64,000 nt of DNA from CAVPGP01 sp963718065 (GTDB lineage Bacteria > Actinomycetota > Thermoleophilia > Gaiellales > Gaiellaceae). A program made the position numbers and the translations under genes. The stretch is taken from contig CAVQYE010000020.1 in assembly GCA_963718065.1 (NCBI GenBank), forward strand, positions 248,001 to 312,000. Reading direction: 5' to 3'. The notes beneath the pieces were generated by a model. The model saw only the letters and a program-made list of their open reading frames with translations, did no database searches and had not been told where the DNA came from. Below are positions 1 through 7,788 of this stretch, piece after piece. Numbering within the stretch: position 1 is the stretch's first letter; each line of letters starts with the position of its first letter.

Positions 1-14
1 CGGGACGGAGAGCG

Positions 15-494
15 CTACGCGCCCGCGCCGATGACGGCACCGACGAGTGCGATCACTGCGCCGCCCAGCGTGATGAACCCGAGCGAGCGCACGAAGCCGG
101 TGTCGAAGAACCGCCAGCGGATCCAGGCAAGCGCGACGAGCTCGAAGGCGACGACGATGACCGCGGTGATCACGGCCGCCTCGTAGTGCGGGATCAGGAA
201 CGGCAGCGTGTGCAGGATCCCGCCGAGAAACGTGCCGACGCCGGTGATCGCCCCCCGGGTCAGCGGGTTGCCACGGCCCGTCAGCTCGCCCGTGTCCGAA
301 AGGCCCTCGGAGTACGCCATCGAGATGCCGGCGCCGATCGAGGTCGCGAGCCCGGCGATGAATGCGTAGTGCGGCTTGTGTGTCGCGAAGGCGACCGAGA
401 AGATCGGCGCCAGCGTCGAGAGGGAGCCGTCGATCAACCCGACCATCGCCGGCTGGATGCGCTGCAGGAGAAAGCGCTGCTGGTGCTCGGTCAC
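15..494 (-). CDS. VIT1/CCC1-family (DUF125) membrane metal transporter
   Basis: Membrane protein of about 159 residues, predicted to carry Fe2+ or Mn2+ across the cytoplasmic membrane. The family signature GLIDGSLSTLAPIF is near the N-terminus, followed by four or five hydrophobic segments (AFIAGLATSIGAG, the AVITAVIVVAFELVAL stretch, a terminal GGAVIALVGAVIG helix). I chose the GTG at 494 because a TACACT -10 box lies 7 nt upstream, a leaderless layout common here. An ATG at 542 would add 16 residues (MPYALVDLQSS and onward) that do not look like family sequence. It is divergent from truA. Ion specificity cannot be read from the sequence. Confidence 0.8.
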   Translation of the reverse strand: MTEHQQRFLLQRIQPAMVGLIDGSLSTLAPIFSVAFATHKPHYAFIAGLATSIGAGISMAYSEGLSDTGELTGRGNPLTRGAITGVGTFLGGILHTLPFLIPHYEAAVITAVIVVAFELVALAWIRWRFFDTGFVRSLGFITLGGAVIALVGAVIGAGA

Positions 495-501
495 GGAATA
501 T

Positions 502-507
502 AGTGTA
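502..507 (-). promoter_or_regulatory. -10 box TACACT of the VIT-family gene (leaderless)
   Basis: TACACT on the minus strand ends 7 nt before the GTG at 494, so transcription would start at or next to the start codon. Confidence 0.5.
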
Positions 508-572
508 ACAGAGGATTGCAAATCAACTAGAGCATATGGCACACCTTACAACAGAGGTCAGGGGCGCCTGAC

Positions 573-1283
573 GTGCGTCTGAAGCTGACACTCGAGTACG
601 ACGGCACGGACTTCCGCGGCTGGGCCCGGCAGCCTGGCCTGCGCAGTGTCGAGGGCGTCGTGCGCGACGCGCTGCCGAAGGTACTGGGCGATCCGGACGA
701 CCTGGCGGTCGCCGGCCGCACGGACTCAGGCGTGCACGCCCGCGGCCAGGTGGTCAGCCTCGATGCCTCGTTCGCGCCGCCGCTCGACCGCCTGCCGGCG
801 GCGCTGAACGCCTTCCTGCCGCACGACGTCTCGGTGATCGAGGCGACCGAGGTCGAACCCGGCTTCAGCGCCCGCTTCTCGGCGAAGCGGCGCAGCTATG
901 TCTACCGGATCCACCGGCGCCGGACGGCGTCTCCCTTCGAGCGGGGACGCGCGTGGTGGGTGCCGCGGCCGCTCGATCTCGACTACCTCCAGATCCAGGC
1001 GGCGCTCCTGCCCGGCGAGCACGACTTCCGCGCGTTCACGCCGACCGAGACGGAGCATCGCGACTTCGTGCGCATCGTCGAGCGGGCGGAATGGATCGAG
1101 GCCGGGGACGTGCTCGAGTTCCACGTCACCGCGAACAGCTTCCTCCGCCGGATGGTGCGCACGCTCGTCGGCACGATGACCGACGGCATCGAGATCGGGC
1201 CGCTCCTCGACGGTGCCGTCCGAGACGCCGCGGGACAGACCGCCCCGCCGCACGGGCTCTATCTCGCCCGCGTCGACTACTGA
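573..1283 (+). CDS. truA: tRNA pseudouridine(38-40) synthase TruA
   Basis: Converts uridines 38-40 in the tRNA anticodon arm to pseudouridine. The 236-residue protein has the TruA length and opens with LTLEYDGTDFRGWARQPG. The catalytic aspartate lies in AGRTDSGVHARGQ at about residues 48-60, and the C-terminal FLRRMVRTLVGTM helix is present. The start is the GTG at 573. The next gene has its own promoter, so truA is probably monocistronic. Confidence 0.95.
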   Translation: MRLKLTLEYDGTDFRGWARQPGLRSVEGVVRDALPKVLGDPDDLAVAGRTDSGVHARGQVVSLDASFAPPLDRLPAALNAFLPHDVSVIEATEVEPGFSARFSAKRRSYVYRIHRRRTASPFERGRAWWVPRPLDLDYLQIQAALLPGEHDFRAFTPTETEHRDFVRIVERAEWIEAGDVLEFHVTANSFLRRMVRTLVGTMTDGIEIGPLLDGAVRDAAGQTAPPHGLYLARVDY

Positions 1284-1451
1284 AAATTGGTGCGCAATTG
1301 TCACAGTCCTGTGCGCCGCAGGGCGGTACGCTCGTGCTAGATCCCCGGGTGGGTGGGGGCTAGGGATGGGTCCGGTGCCTCGCCCTGGTCCGACGCCCCG
1401 CCCCGGCCGGGCGCCCCGCCCGCCTCGCCCGGCACCACCGCCCTCCGTCGA

Positions 1452-1457
1452 TACGAT
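1452..1457 (+). promoter_or_regulatory. -10 box TACGAT of the HAD phosphatase gene
   Basis: TACGAT ends 7 nt before the ATG at 1465, giving a leaderless start. The preceding 1284-1450 stretch holds only G- and C-rich runs and no gene. Confidence 0.5.
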
Positions 1458-1464
1458 CGAGGTC

Positions 1465-2097
1465 ATGCGCTTCCCCGTCGTCCTCTTCGACCTCGACGGC
1501 ACGCTGATCGACTCGGGCGCAATCATCCTCGACTCGTTCCGCCATGCCGCGCGCTCGGTGCTCGACGTCGAGCTGACCGACGAGGCGCTCTTTGCCGGCG
1601 TCGGCGCGGGCTCCGGGTTGCGCGACCAGATGGCGTCGTTCGACCGCGACCGCGTCGAAGAACTGATCGTCTCCTACCGTGCGCACAACGAGCTCGCGCA
1701 CGAGCGGCTCGAATGCTGTCTCGGCATCGAGGGGCTGCTGACGGAACTGCACGGCCAGGGCCGCCGGCTCGGGATCGTCACTGCGAAGCGGCGCGCCACC
1801 GTCGACCTTGCATTCGCGCGACTGCCGATCGCCGACTTCTTCGACGTCGTCGTCACCGAGGAGTCGACGGAGCTCCGCAAGCCTCACCCGGACCCGATCC
1901 TGCTCGCGCTCGACCGACTGGTGGCGGAGCCCCGCGACGCCGCCTATGTGGGCGACTCGCCGTTCGACGCAGAGGCGGCACGTGCAGCCGGCGTGCTTGC
2001 CGTGGGCGTCACCTGGGGCCGCATGTTCGCCCGCCATCAGCTCGGCGCGGCCGACGTCGTCGTCGACACACCGGAGGAGCTTCTTGGCGTCCTCTAG
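1465..2097 (+). CDS. HAD-superfamily phosphatase (PpaX/Gph-like)
   Basis: Hydrolase of 210 residues, probably acting on a small phosphate ester such as phosphoglycolate or pyrophosphate. Motif I DLDGTLIDS starts at about residue 8 and carries the nucleophile. The motif III lysine is in ELRKPHPDP and motif IV is YVGDSPFD. The alpha-helical cap follows motif I, as in PpaX and Gph. Its 3' end overlaps ligA by 14 bp and contains the ligA Shine-Dalgarno, so the two genes are translationally coupled. The substrate is unknown. Confidence 0.88.
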   Translation: MRFPVVLFDLDGTLIDSGAIILDSFRHAARSVLDVELTDEALFAGVGAGSGLRDQMASFDRDRVEELIVSYRAHNELAHERLECCLGIEGLLTELHGQGRRLGIVTAKRRATVDLAFARLPIADFFDVVVTEESTELRKPHPDPILLALDRLVAEPRDAAYVGDSPFDAEAARAAGVLAVGVTWGRMFARHQLGAADVVVDTPEELLGVL

Positions 2098-4102
2098 GAC
2101 GGCGACCCGCGCCGACGAGCTGCGCGGGCTGCTGCGGCGCTACGGGCACGCGTACCACGTCCTCGACGAGCCGGAGGTCGAGGACGCTGAGTACGACCGG
2201 CTCTACGACGAGCTCGTCGAGCTCGAGCGCGACTTGCCCGACGACGAGATTCCGCCGGACAGCCCGACGCGCCGGGTCGGCGCGCCGCCCTCCGGGAAGT
2301 TCCAGAAGGTCGACCACCTGGCGCCGATGGGCTCGCTCGAGAAGGTGACGACCGACGAGGCGCTCCTCAAATGGGACGCCGATGTCCGGAAGCGCCTCGA
2401 CTCCGACGAGGCGGTCGCCTACGTGATCGAGCCGAAGATCGACGGCTCGGCGGTAAGCCTCGTCTACGCGAGCGGGCTCTTCGAGCGCGGCGCCACCCGC
2501 GGTGACGGCACGCGCGGCGAGGACGTGACGGTGAACCTGCGGACGATCGACGCGATCCCGCTCTCGCTGCGGCTCGACGAGGGCGAGACCGCGCCGCCGG
2601 TGCTCGAGGTACGTGGCGAGGTCTACATGCCGCTCTCCGGCTTCCGGAAGCTGAACGAGCGTTTCGTGGCCGAGGGCAAGAAGACGGCGCCGAACCCGCG
2701 CAACGCTTCGGCCGGCTCACTCCGCCAGCTGAACTCCGCGATCACGCGCGAACGGCCGCTCTCGATCTGGGTCTACGGCTCCGGCTATCGCGAGGGCGTC
2801 GAGTACGAGACGCACTGGGAGATGCTGCAGTGGCTCCGCGAGCACGGCTTCCCGATCAACCCGCACGTGCAGCGGCTCGAGTCGATCGAGGAGGTGGCGA
2901 AGCTCTCGGTCGAGTGGGAGAAGAAGCGAGTCGAGCTCGACTACGAGATCGACGGCTTGGTGATCAAGGTCGACTCGCTCGACCAGCAGCGGCGCCTCGG
3001 TGCGCTGCACGAGCGGCCTCGCTGGGCGCGTGCCTTCAAGTGGGCGCCGATGACCGCGCAGACGAAGCTCGTCAAGATCGCGATCCGCGTCGGCCGCACC
3101 GGCGCTCTCAATCCGTGGGCGATTCTCGAGCCGGTGGAGGTCGGCGGCGTGACGATCTCGCGCGCGACGCTGCACAACGAGGACGACATCAACCGCAAGG
3201 AGATCCGCGAAGGCGATCTCGTGATCGTCCAGCGCGCGGGCGACGTGATCCCGCAGATCGTCGGTCCGGCGGGGGAGCATCAGCCCGGCACGAAGGCGTT
3301 CAAGATGCCCAAGAAATGCCCTCTGTGCGGGGAAAACATCATCAAGCCCGAGGGCGAGGTGATGCACCGCTGTCCCAATCGCGCCTGCCCGTCGCGCGGG
3401 CTCGAGACGCTCAACAACTGGGTGATGGCGGCCGCCGACATCGAGGGCGTGGGCGAGCAGCTCGTGCGCCGGCTCTGGGATCTCGGCCTCGTCCGGTCGG
3501 TCCCGGAGCTATACCGGCTGACCAAGGAGCAGCTCCTCGAGCTGGACGGCTTCCAGGAGAAGAGCGCCTCGAATGCGATCTCGGCGATCGAGGCGTCGAA
3601 GCAGGTGCCGTTCAGCCGCGTGCTCTTCGGGCTCAACATCCCCGACGTCGGCTGGGTGACCGCGCAGAATCTCGCGCGGCATTTCGTCACCGTCGACCGC
3701 CTCCTCGACGCGAGCCAGGAGGACGTGCAGGAAGTCGACGGCATCGGCCCGGACCGCGCCGAGTCGATCGTCGACTGGTTCTCCGAGGAGGACAATCGCG
3801 CGCTCGTCGCAGAGCTGCGGGAGCTCCGGCTGCGGTTCGAAGCGGGCGAGGAGGAGCGGCCGAAGGAGGGGCCGCTCACCGGCTCTCAATACGTGATCAC
3901 GGGCACGCTCGAGGGGTTCACGCGCGAAGCGGCGAAGGCGGCGCTCGAGGACCTCGGCGCGAAGGTGTCCGACAACGTGTCGAAGAAGACCACCGGCGTG
4001 ATCGTCGGCGAAAGCCCGGGCTCGAAGGCGGCGAAGGCGCAGAAGGCGGGCGTGCCGATCCTCTCCGAGGACGATCTCGTGGCGCTGCTCGCGCAGGCGT
4101 AA
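2084..4102 (+). CDS. ligA: NAD-dependent DNA ligase LigA
   Basis: Seals nicks during replication and repair using NAD+. The 672-residue protein matches the family length. In order it has an N-terminal Ia domain, the adenylation domain with catalytic Lys118 in EPKIDG, the OB fold, a four-cysteine zinc finger (CPLCG, then CPNRAC), tandem helix-hairpin-helix motifs, and a C-terminal BRCT domain beginning at GSQYVITGTLEGFT. The start is the TTG at 2084, because GGAGGAG at 2073-2079 is correctly spaced and the first residues then fit the family. It is co-transcribed with the HAD gene. Confidence 0.97.
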   Translation: MASSRTATRADELRGLLRRYGHAYHVLDEPEVEDAEYDRLYDELVELERDLPDDEIPPDSPTRRVGAPPSGKFQKVDHLAPMGSLEKVTTDEALLKWDADVRKRLDSDEAVAYVIEPKIDGSAVSLVYASGLFERGATRGDGTRGEDVTVNLRTIDAIPLSLRLDEGETAPPVLEVRGEVYMPLSGFRKLNERFVAEGKKTAPNPRNASAGSLRQLNSAITRERPLSIWVYGSGYREGVEYETHWEMLQWLREHGFPINPHVQRLESIEEVAKLSVEWEKKRVELDYEIDGLVIKVDSLDQQRRLGALHERPRWARAFKWAPMTAQTKLVKIAIRVGRTGALNPWAILEPVEVGGVTISRATLHNEDDINRKEIREGDLVIVQRAGDVIPQIVGPAGEHQPGTKAFKMPKKCPLCGENIIKPEGEVMHRCPNRACPSRGLETLNNWVMAAADIEGVGEQLVRRLWDLGLVRSVPELYRLTKEQLLELDGFQEKSASNAISAIEASKQVPFSRVLFGLNIPDVGWVTAQNLARHFVTVDRLLDASQEDVQEVDGIGPDRAESIVDWFSEEDNRALVAELRELRLRFEAGEEERPKEGPLTGSQYVITGTLEGFTREAAKAALEDLGAKVSDNVSKKTTGVIVGESPGSKAAKAQKAGVPILSEDDLVALLAQA

Positions 4103-4110
4103 CGGCTCGA

Positions 4111-5334
4111 TCAGCGCGCGGCGAGCGCCTGCACGAATCGATCCTGGGCCTTGCGCGCCGACCAGAACGGGACGGGATTGCCGTTCTGGACGATCGCGAA
4201 GACATAGCGGTCGTCGACGTAGCCGGAGAGCGCAGACGCAAGGCTCGTCGTCCCCGTCTTCGCACGGACGTGGCCGCGGGCGGGACGGCTCTGGAGCCGG
4301 TCCTCGAGCGTCCCGTTCACTCCGGCGACGGCGAGCGCCATGCGCATCGGCTCGCGCAGGTCGGGGTCGGACCAGGCGGCGCGCAAGAGCGTGGCGAGCG
4401 TCCGCGCCGACATCCGGTCGAGGCTCGACAGGCCGGAGCCGTCGACGAAGCGCGCCCCGAGGAGAGGCACGCCGGCCTCGCGAAGCTCCTCGGCGATCAC
4501 GTCGGCGCCGGCGACGGTCGTGCCGGCTCCGCGCAGCACCGCGCCGAGCTGCTTCAGGACGAGCTCGGCCGTGAAGTTGTCGCTCTCTCTGTCCATGAAC
4601 TGGAGCACGTCGCTGAGCGGCTCCGAGAGCAGCTCAGCGAGCGGGAACGCGGCGCTGTCGGCCCGGCCGACCCGTGGCTCTCCCGCGACGGTGATCCCTC
4701 GCTTCAGCAGGACCTCCTGGAAGCGCACGGCCGTCGCCCTCGCGGGTGCCGACGTCAGCACGTGCCGGTACCGCCCACGGTCGACCGAGAGCGCGGAGAT
4801 CGGCGCCGACTCGTTCATCAGGAAGAACGACTTCCAGCCGGGGGCGCCGCGCTGGGCGTCGAAGAACGACTCGTCCCCGACGACCGAGCCGGTGACCGAG
4901 CGGATCCCGAGTGCCCGCAACTGCGTCGCGAGGCGGAGCAGACCGAGCGACGTCAACGTCGGGTCGCCGAGGCCGCGCAGCACGAGGTCACCGTCCCAGA
5001 CACCGTCGTCGAGCTCGCCCTCGCCGAGCACCTCGGTGCGGAACTGGTAACTGGGTCCCAGAGCCGAGAGCGCCGCATACGTCACCGCCAGTTTCTGGTT
5101 CGAAGCAGGGACAAGAGCGAGCCGCTCGTTCTGGGCGTAGACGGTGTCGCCCGTCGTCAGATCGAGCACCAGCGCCGACGTTCGCGTCGACGCGAGCACC
5201 GGCAGCTGCAGCGCCTGCGTGAGCCTCTTGGCGACCGGTGGGCCGGTCAGCGGGCGCGCCTGCGCGGTGGCGGTGAGTGCCGCCGGCGCGAGCGCCAGCG
5301 AGACGATGACGGCGGCCAGCGCGCGGCGAAGCAC
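4111..5334 (-). CDS. dacB: D-alanyl-D-alanine carboxypeptidase/endopeptidase, PBP4 (S13) type
   Basis: Exported peptidase that trims peptidoglycan stem peptides. A signal peptide (VLRRALAAVIVSLALAPAAL and onward, ending near TAQA) opens the 407-residue protein. The three penicillin-binding motifs are in order: SNQK at residues 78-81 with the nucleophilic serine, SDN in RESDNFTAE, and KTG in RAKTGTTS. The GTG at 5334 is chosen because it gives a clean signal peptide and sits 6 nt after a good promoter. It is convergent with ligA, with 8 bp between the stops. Confidence 0.93.
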   Translation of the reverse strand: MLRRALAAVIVSLALAPAALTATAQARPLTGPPVAKRLTQALQLPVLASTRTSALVLDLTTGDTVYAQNERLALVPASNQKLAVTYAALSALGPSYQFRTEVLGEGELDDGVWDGDLVLRGLGDPTLTSLGLLRLATQLRALGIRSVTGSVVGDESFFDAQRGAPGWKSFFLMNESAPISALSVDRGRYRHVLTSAPARATAVRFQEVLLKRGITVAGEPRVGRADSAAFPLAELLSEPLSDVLQFMDRESDNFTAELVLKQLGAVLRGAGTTVAGADVIAEELREAGVPLLGARFVDGSGLSSLDRMSARTLATLLRAAWSDPDLREPMRMALAVAGVNGTLEDRLQSRPARGHVRAKTGTTSLASALSGYVDDRYVFAIVQNGNPVPFWSARKAQDRFVQALAAR

Positions 5335-5340
5335 GTGGCC

Positions 5341-5369
5341 AGTGTTCCCATGCCTTCTCACTGCGTCAA
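5341..5369 (-). promoter_or_regulatory. Promoter of the PBP4 gene: TTGACG, 17 nt, AACACT
   Basis: On the minus strand TTGACG (5369-5364) and AACACT (5346-5341) are separated by 17 nt, and AACACT lies 6 nt before the GTG. This is the clearest -35/-10 pair in the window and implies a leaderless mRNA. Confidence 0.65.
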
Positions 5370-5460
5370 GAAAGAATGGGCCTTGCCCCGGACGAAGATA
5401 GGTCGGGCGGCCCATGCGACCCATGCGGGCACGCCGGGATAATCGACGTCCGCGGTGGAA

Positions 5461-5778
5461 ATGGCGACCTTTTTGGATGAAATCTCCGAGCTCATCGAGC
5501 AACCTGTTCCGCGCGAGCGGCAGTTGCACCTCGAGCGGCTCGAACGCGTCCTGACGGACGGCTACGCGCACGCCCTCGCCCTCGAGGCGGAACGCTGGCG
5601 CCTCGAGCGTCGGATCACCGAGCTGGCGGGAGCGCTCGGCGAGGATGACCTCTCGGGCCAGACGGCTGAGCTTTCCGCGCTCGCGAAGCGACTCAGCGCC
5701 GCGCAGGCCGAGCTGGATCGTCTCCGCGAGCGGCTCGCAACGCTCCGAGCCCATCGGGCCGAGCTCCAGCTCCACTAG
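5461..5778 (+). CDS. Small coiled-coil protein of unknown function
   Basis: I do not recognise this 105-residue protein. It is strongly alpha-helical, rich in Glu, Arg, Leu and Ala, with heptad-like spacing from about residue 20 to the end (for example LERRITELAGALGEDD and LSAAQAELDRLRERLATLR), so a cytoplasmic coiled coil is likely. A GTG two codons upstream (5455) is an equally possible start. A GATAAT box at 5439-5444 may be the -10. It converges on the response regulator gene. Confidence 0.65.
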   Translation: MATFLDEISELIEQPVPRERQLHLERLERVLTDGYAHALALEAERWRLERRITELAGALGEDDLSGQTAELSALAKRLSAAQAELDRLRERLATLRAHRAELQLH

Positions 5779-5797
5779 CGCGACGCGGGCTGCGCGG

Positions 5798-6478
5798 CTA
5801 GACGATGCCGCTGCGGACGGCGTAGACGGCCGCCTGGATGCGGTTCTCGATCTGGAGCTTCATCAGGATGTTCGAGATGTGGTTCTTGACCGTCTTCGGG
5901 CTGATGTGCAGGTCGTCGGCGATCTGGGCGTTGTCCTTGCCGTTCGCAATCAGCTTCAGCACCTGGATCTCGCGGTCGGAGAGCTCGGCCCGGATCGTCG
6001 CTGCGTCCTGAGGCGACGTCGACGACGCGCGGACCCGCTGCAGCACCTTCGAGGCGATCGTCGGCGAGACCAGCGACTCGCCGATCGACGCAGACTGGAT
6101 GCCTCGCATCAGATCGGGGATCGACGAGTCCTTCAGCAGGTAGCCGCAGGCGCCGGCGAGGATCGCGTCCATGACATCGTCGTCCTGGTCGGAGATCGTC
6201 AGCACGAGCACCCGGGTGAGCGGCGAGATCGTCGAGATCTGGCGCGTCGCCTCGACGCCCGTCATCCCCGGCATGTTCAGGTCCATGACGACGACGTCCG
6301 GCGTCAGCTCGCGGACGAGCCGCAGCGCGTCGGCACCGTTCGACGCCTCACCGACGATCTCCAGTCCCTGCTCGAAGAGCAGGTTGCGAAGGCCCGTCCG
6401 AAAGAGGTCGTGATCGTCGACGAGGATGACGCGGAGCCCCGCTGCAACGCCGTCGTTATTGGTTTCGGAGTCTGTCAG
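5798..6478 (-). CDS. NarL/LuxR-family response regulator with no canonical start codon
   Basis: DNA-binding two-component response regulator. Receiver: acidic pair in VILVDDHD, phospho-acceptor Asp in VVVMDLNMPGMTG, switch region VLVLTISD, Lys in GYLLKDSS. Output: a LuxR-type helix-turn-helix (LSDREIQVLKLIANG, then SPKTVKNHISNILMKL). The reading frame needed for the receiver N-terminus contains no ATG, GTG or TTG. The best candidate is CTG at 6478 preceded by a weak GGGCGG, giving 226 residues. The first ATG (6286) would remove half the receiver. No histidine kinase is adjacent, so this is an orphan regulator. A small indel or a true CTG start are both possible. Confidence 0.85.
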   Translation of the reverse strand: MTDSETNNDGVAAGLRVILVDDHDLFRTGLRNLLFEQGLEIVGEASNGADALRLVRELTPDVVVMDLNMPGMTGVEATRQISTISPLTRVLVLTISDQDDDVMDAILAGACGYLLKDSSIPDLMRGIQSASIGESLVSPTIASKVLQRVRASSTSPQDAATIRAELSDREIQVLKLIANGKDNAQIADDLHISPKTVKNHISNILMKLQIENRIQAAVYAVRSGIV

Positions 6479-6510
6479 CGCGTACCGCCCTGGCCCTGGG
6501 GGCTGACAGT

Positions 6511-7548
6511 CTAGTGCAGTGTGATCGTGACCGTGCGACGGCCCCAGGCCTGCGCCTGCGCCTGCGTCGGGAACCAGACGTCGATCGTCGAGCCTTGCAC
6601 CGCGGCGCCGACATCGGCGGCGACAGCCTCGCCGTAGCCGGGGATGGTCAGCCTCGTGCCGAGCGGGATCACCGACGGATCGACGGCGACGACGCCCCAG
6701 CCGACGGGTAGTCCGGTCGCGGTCCGACCGCGGAGTGAGTAGCCGGTCGCAGAGACGGTCATCGTCGTGCCGCCGGCAGCGGGCTGCGCTGCCGAGGCGA
6801 GCGTCGCGGTCGGGGTCGTCGGGAGGGACGTCGGGACGACGACCGGCTCACGGACGAGCGCCGCCGCGCGAGCCTGCGCCGCGCGCGACTGAGCCTCGAC
6901 CGAGGCGATCCTCGCCTCGTTCAGGCGCCGCTTGCTCGCGAGCTCGCCGATGTAGGCGGTCTTGGCGGCCTTCGCCTGCGCAAGCGAGGCGGCGGTCGTG
7001 GCGGCGGCAGCCTCGAGCCGGGCGATCCGGGCCTGGCGGCGGGCGACCGCGTGGTCAAGCCGGACGAGCGCGCCGCGTGCGCGCTTCACTTCGGCGAGCA
7101 CGTTCTTGTCCTGCGTCGCGATCCGGTTGAGGTTGTCGAGCCCAGTGAGCGCCTCGTCGAGCGACTTCGCGCCGAGGAGGATCTCCAGCGGGCTGACATC
7201 GCCTTCCTCGTACAGGCGCCTGAGCCGTTCTGCGAGGCGCTTCTCGCCCACCCGCGTGTCGTGGCGTGCGAGGCGCAGCGCCCGGTTCGCAGAGGCGCGT
7301 TCCGCCCGCAGGCGGGTCGACTCGGCACGGAGCGACGCGAGGTCTGCGTTCGCTCGAACCAACTTGGTCTCGATCGCATACAACGCGAGCGCCGCTGATT
7401 GGCGACTCGCGTCGATCTGGACGTTCTGCGCGCGCAGCGAGCCGGCGTCTGGACCTGCGCCGCCTGCGGCGGGGGCAAGGAGGACGACGGCTGCGACGAT
7501 GGCAGTCCAGGCCGCGATGCGGCGTTGGTGGGGTGCCTGCCCAGCCAA
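6511..7548 (-). CDS. Secreted coiled-coil protein with C-terminal 3D domain
   Basis: Predicted cell-wall-acting protein of 345 residues. An N-terminal hydrophobic segment (AAWTAIVAAVVLLAPAAGGA) serves as signal peptide or anchor. A long coiled coil (about residues 40-230) follows, then a 3D domain carrying the ATGYS motif, a conserved GWGVVAVDPSVIPLGTRL segment and the terminal Asp in STIDVWF. The 3D domain is known from Rpf/YabE- and MltA-like wall enzymes. The coiled coil shares LLGAKSLDEAL and nearby spacing with the divergent NlpC/P60 protein. The start is the TTG at 7548, 8 nt after a TACGGT box. Confidence 0.85.
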   Translation of the reverse strand: MAGQAPHQRRIAAWTAIVAAVVLLAPAAGGAGPDAGSLRAQNVQIDASRQSAALALYAIETKLVRANADLASLRAESTRLRAERASANRALRLARHDTRVGEKRLAERLRRLYEEGDVSPLEILLGAKSLDEALTGLDNLNRIATQDKNVLAEVKRARGALVRLDHAVARRQARIARLEAAAATTAASLAQAKAAKTAYIGELASKRRLNEARIASVEAQSRAAQARAAALVREPVVVPTSLPTTPTATLASAAQPAAGGTTMTVSATGYSLRGRTATGLPVGWGVVAVDPSVIPLGTRLTIPGYGEAVAADVGAAVQGSTIDVWFPTQAQAQAWGRRTVTITLH

Positions 7549-7556
7549 GGGTCAGG

Positions 7557-7562
7557 ACCGTA
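7557..7562 (-). promoter_or_regulatory. -10 box TACGGT of the 3D-domain gene
   Basis: TACGGT on the minus strand lies 8 nt before the TTG at 7548. A TTGCGT about 15 nt upstream could be the -35. Confidence 0.4.
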
Positions 7563-7638
7563 CCACACGTTCTTAACACGCAAACCGTAGGAAACCGCAA
7601 AATTTTGTAGAATTAGGCGAGTTTTCAACGCTTAAAAG

Positions 7639-7668
7639 TTGGCGTTCGTCCGGCATCCCTGCTACGGT
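7639..7668 (+). promoter_or_regulatory. Promoter for the NlpC/P60 gene: TTGGCG, 18 nt, TACGGT
   Basis: TTGGCG at 7639-7644 and TACGGT at 7663-7668 would start transcription near 7675, leaving a leader of 75-115 nt. That leader has a CCCCC/GGGGG hairpin (7712-7726). I could not identify a known riboswitch core in it. Confidence 0.4.
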
Positions 7669-7727
7669 CTCGCGCTGTGACGTACCGGCCCCTCCCGGTG
7701 CGCCTGTCTTGCCCCCGCTCAGGGGGT

Positions 7728-7759
7728 TCTTATTAGTAAGCGGAGTCTTATTAGTAAGC
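7728..7759 (+). repeat. Two direct copies of TCTTATTAGTAAGC, 18 bp apart
   Basis: Exact 14-bp copies at 7728-7741 and 7746-7759 immediately before the NlpC/P60 gene. Each contains CTTA and TAAG half-sites and follows a purine-rich AGGGGG or GGAG. In the gene frame each copy reads LISK. They could be a paired operator or a recent 18-bp duplication. Confidence 0.7.
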
Positions 7760-7788
7760 AAAGGTGGGCGCCGTACCTTCTGCTTGGG

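Noticed and set aside
1335..1450. G-quadruplex or GC-rich regulatory element
   Set aside because: G- and C-runs exist, but nothing specific supports function, and such runs are common at this GC content.
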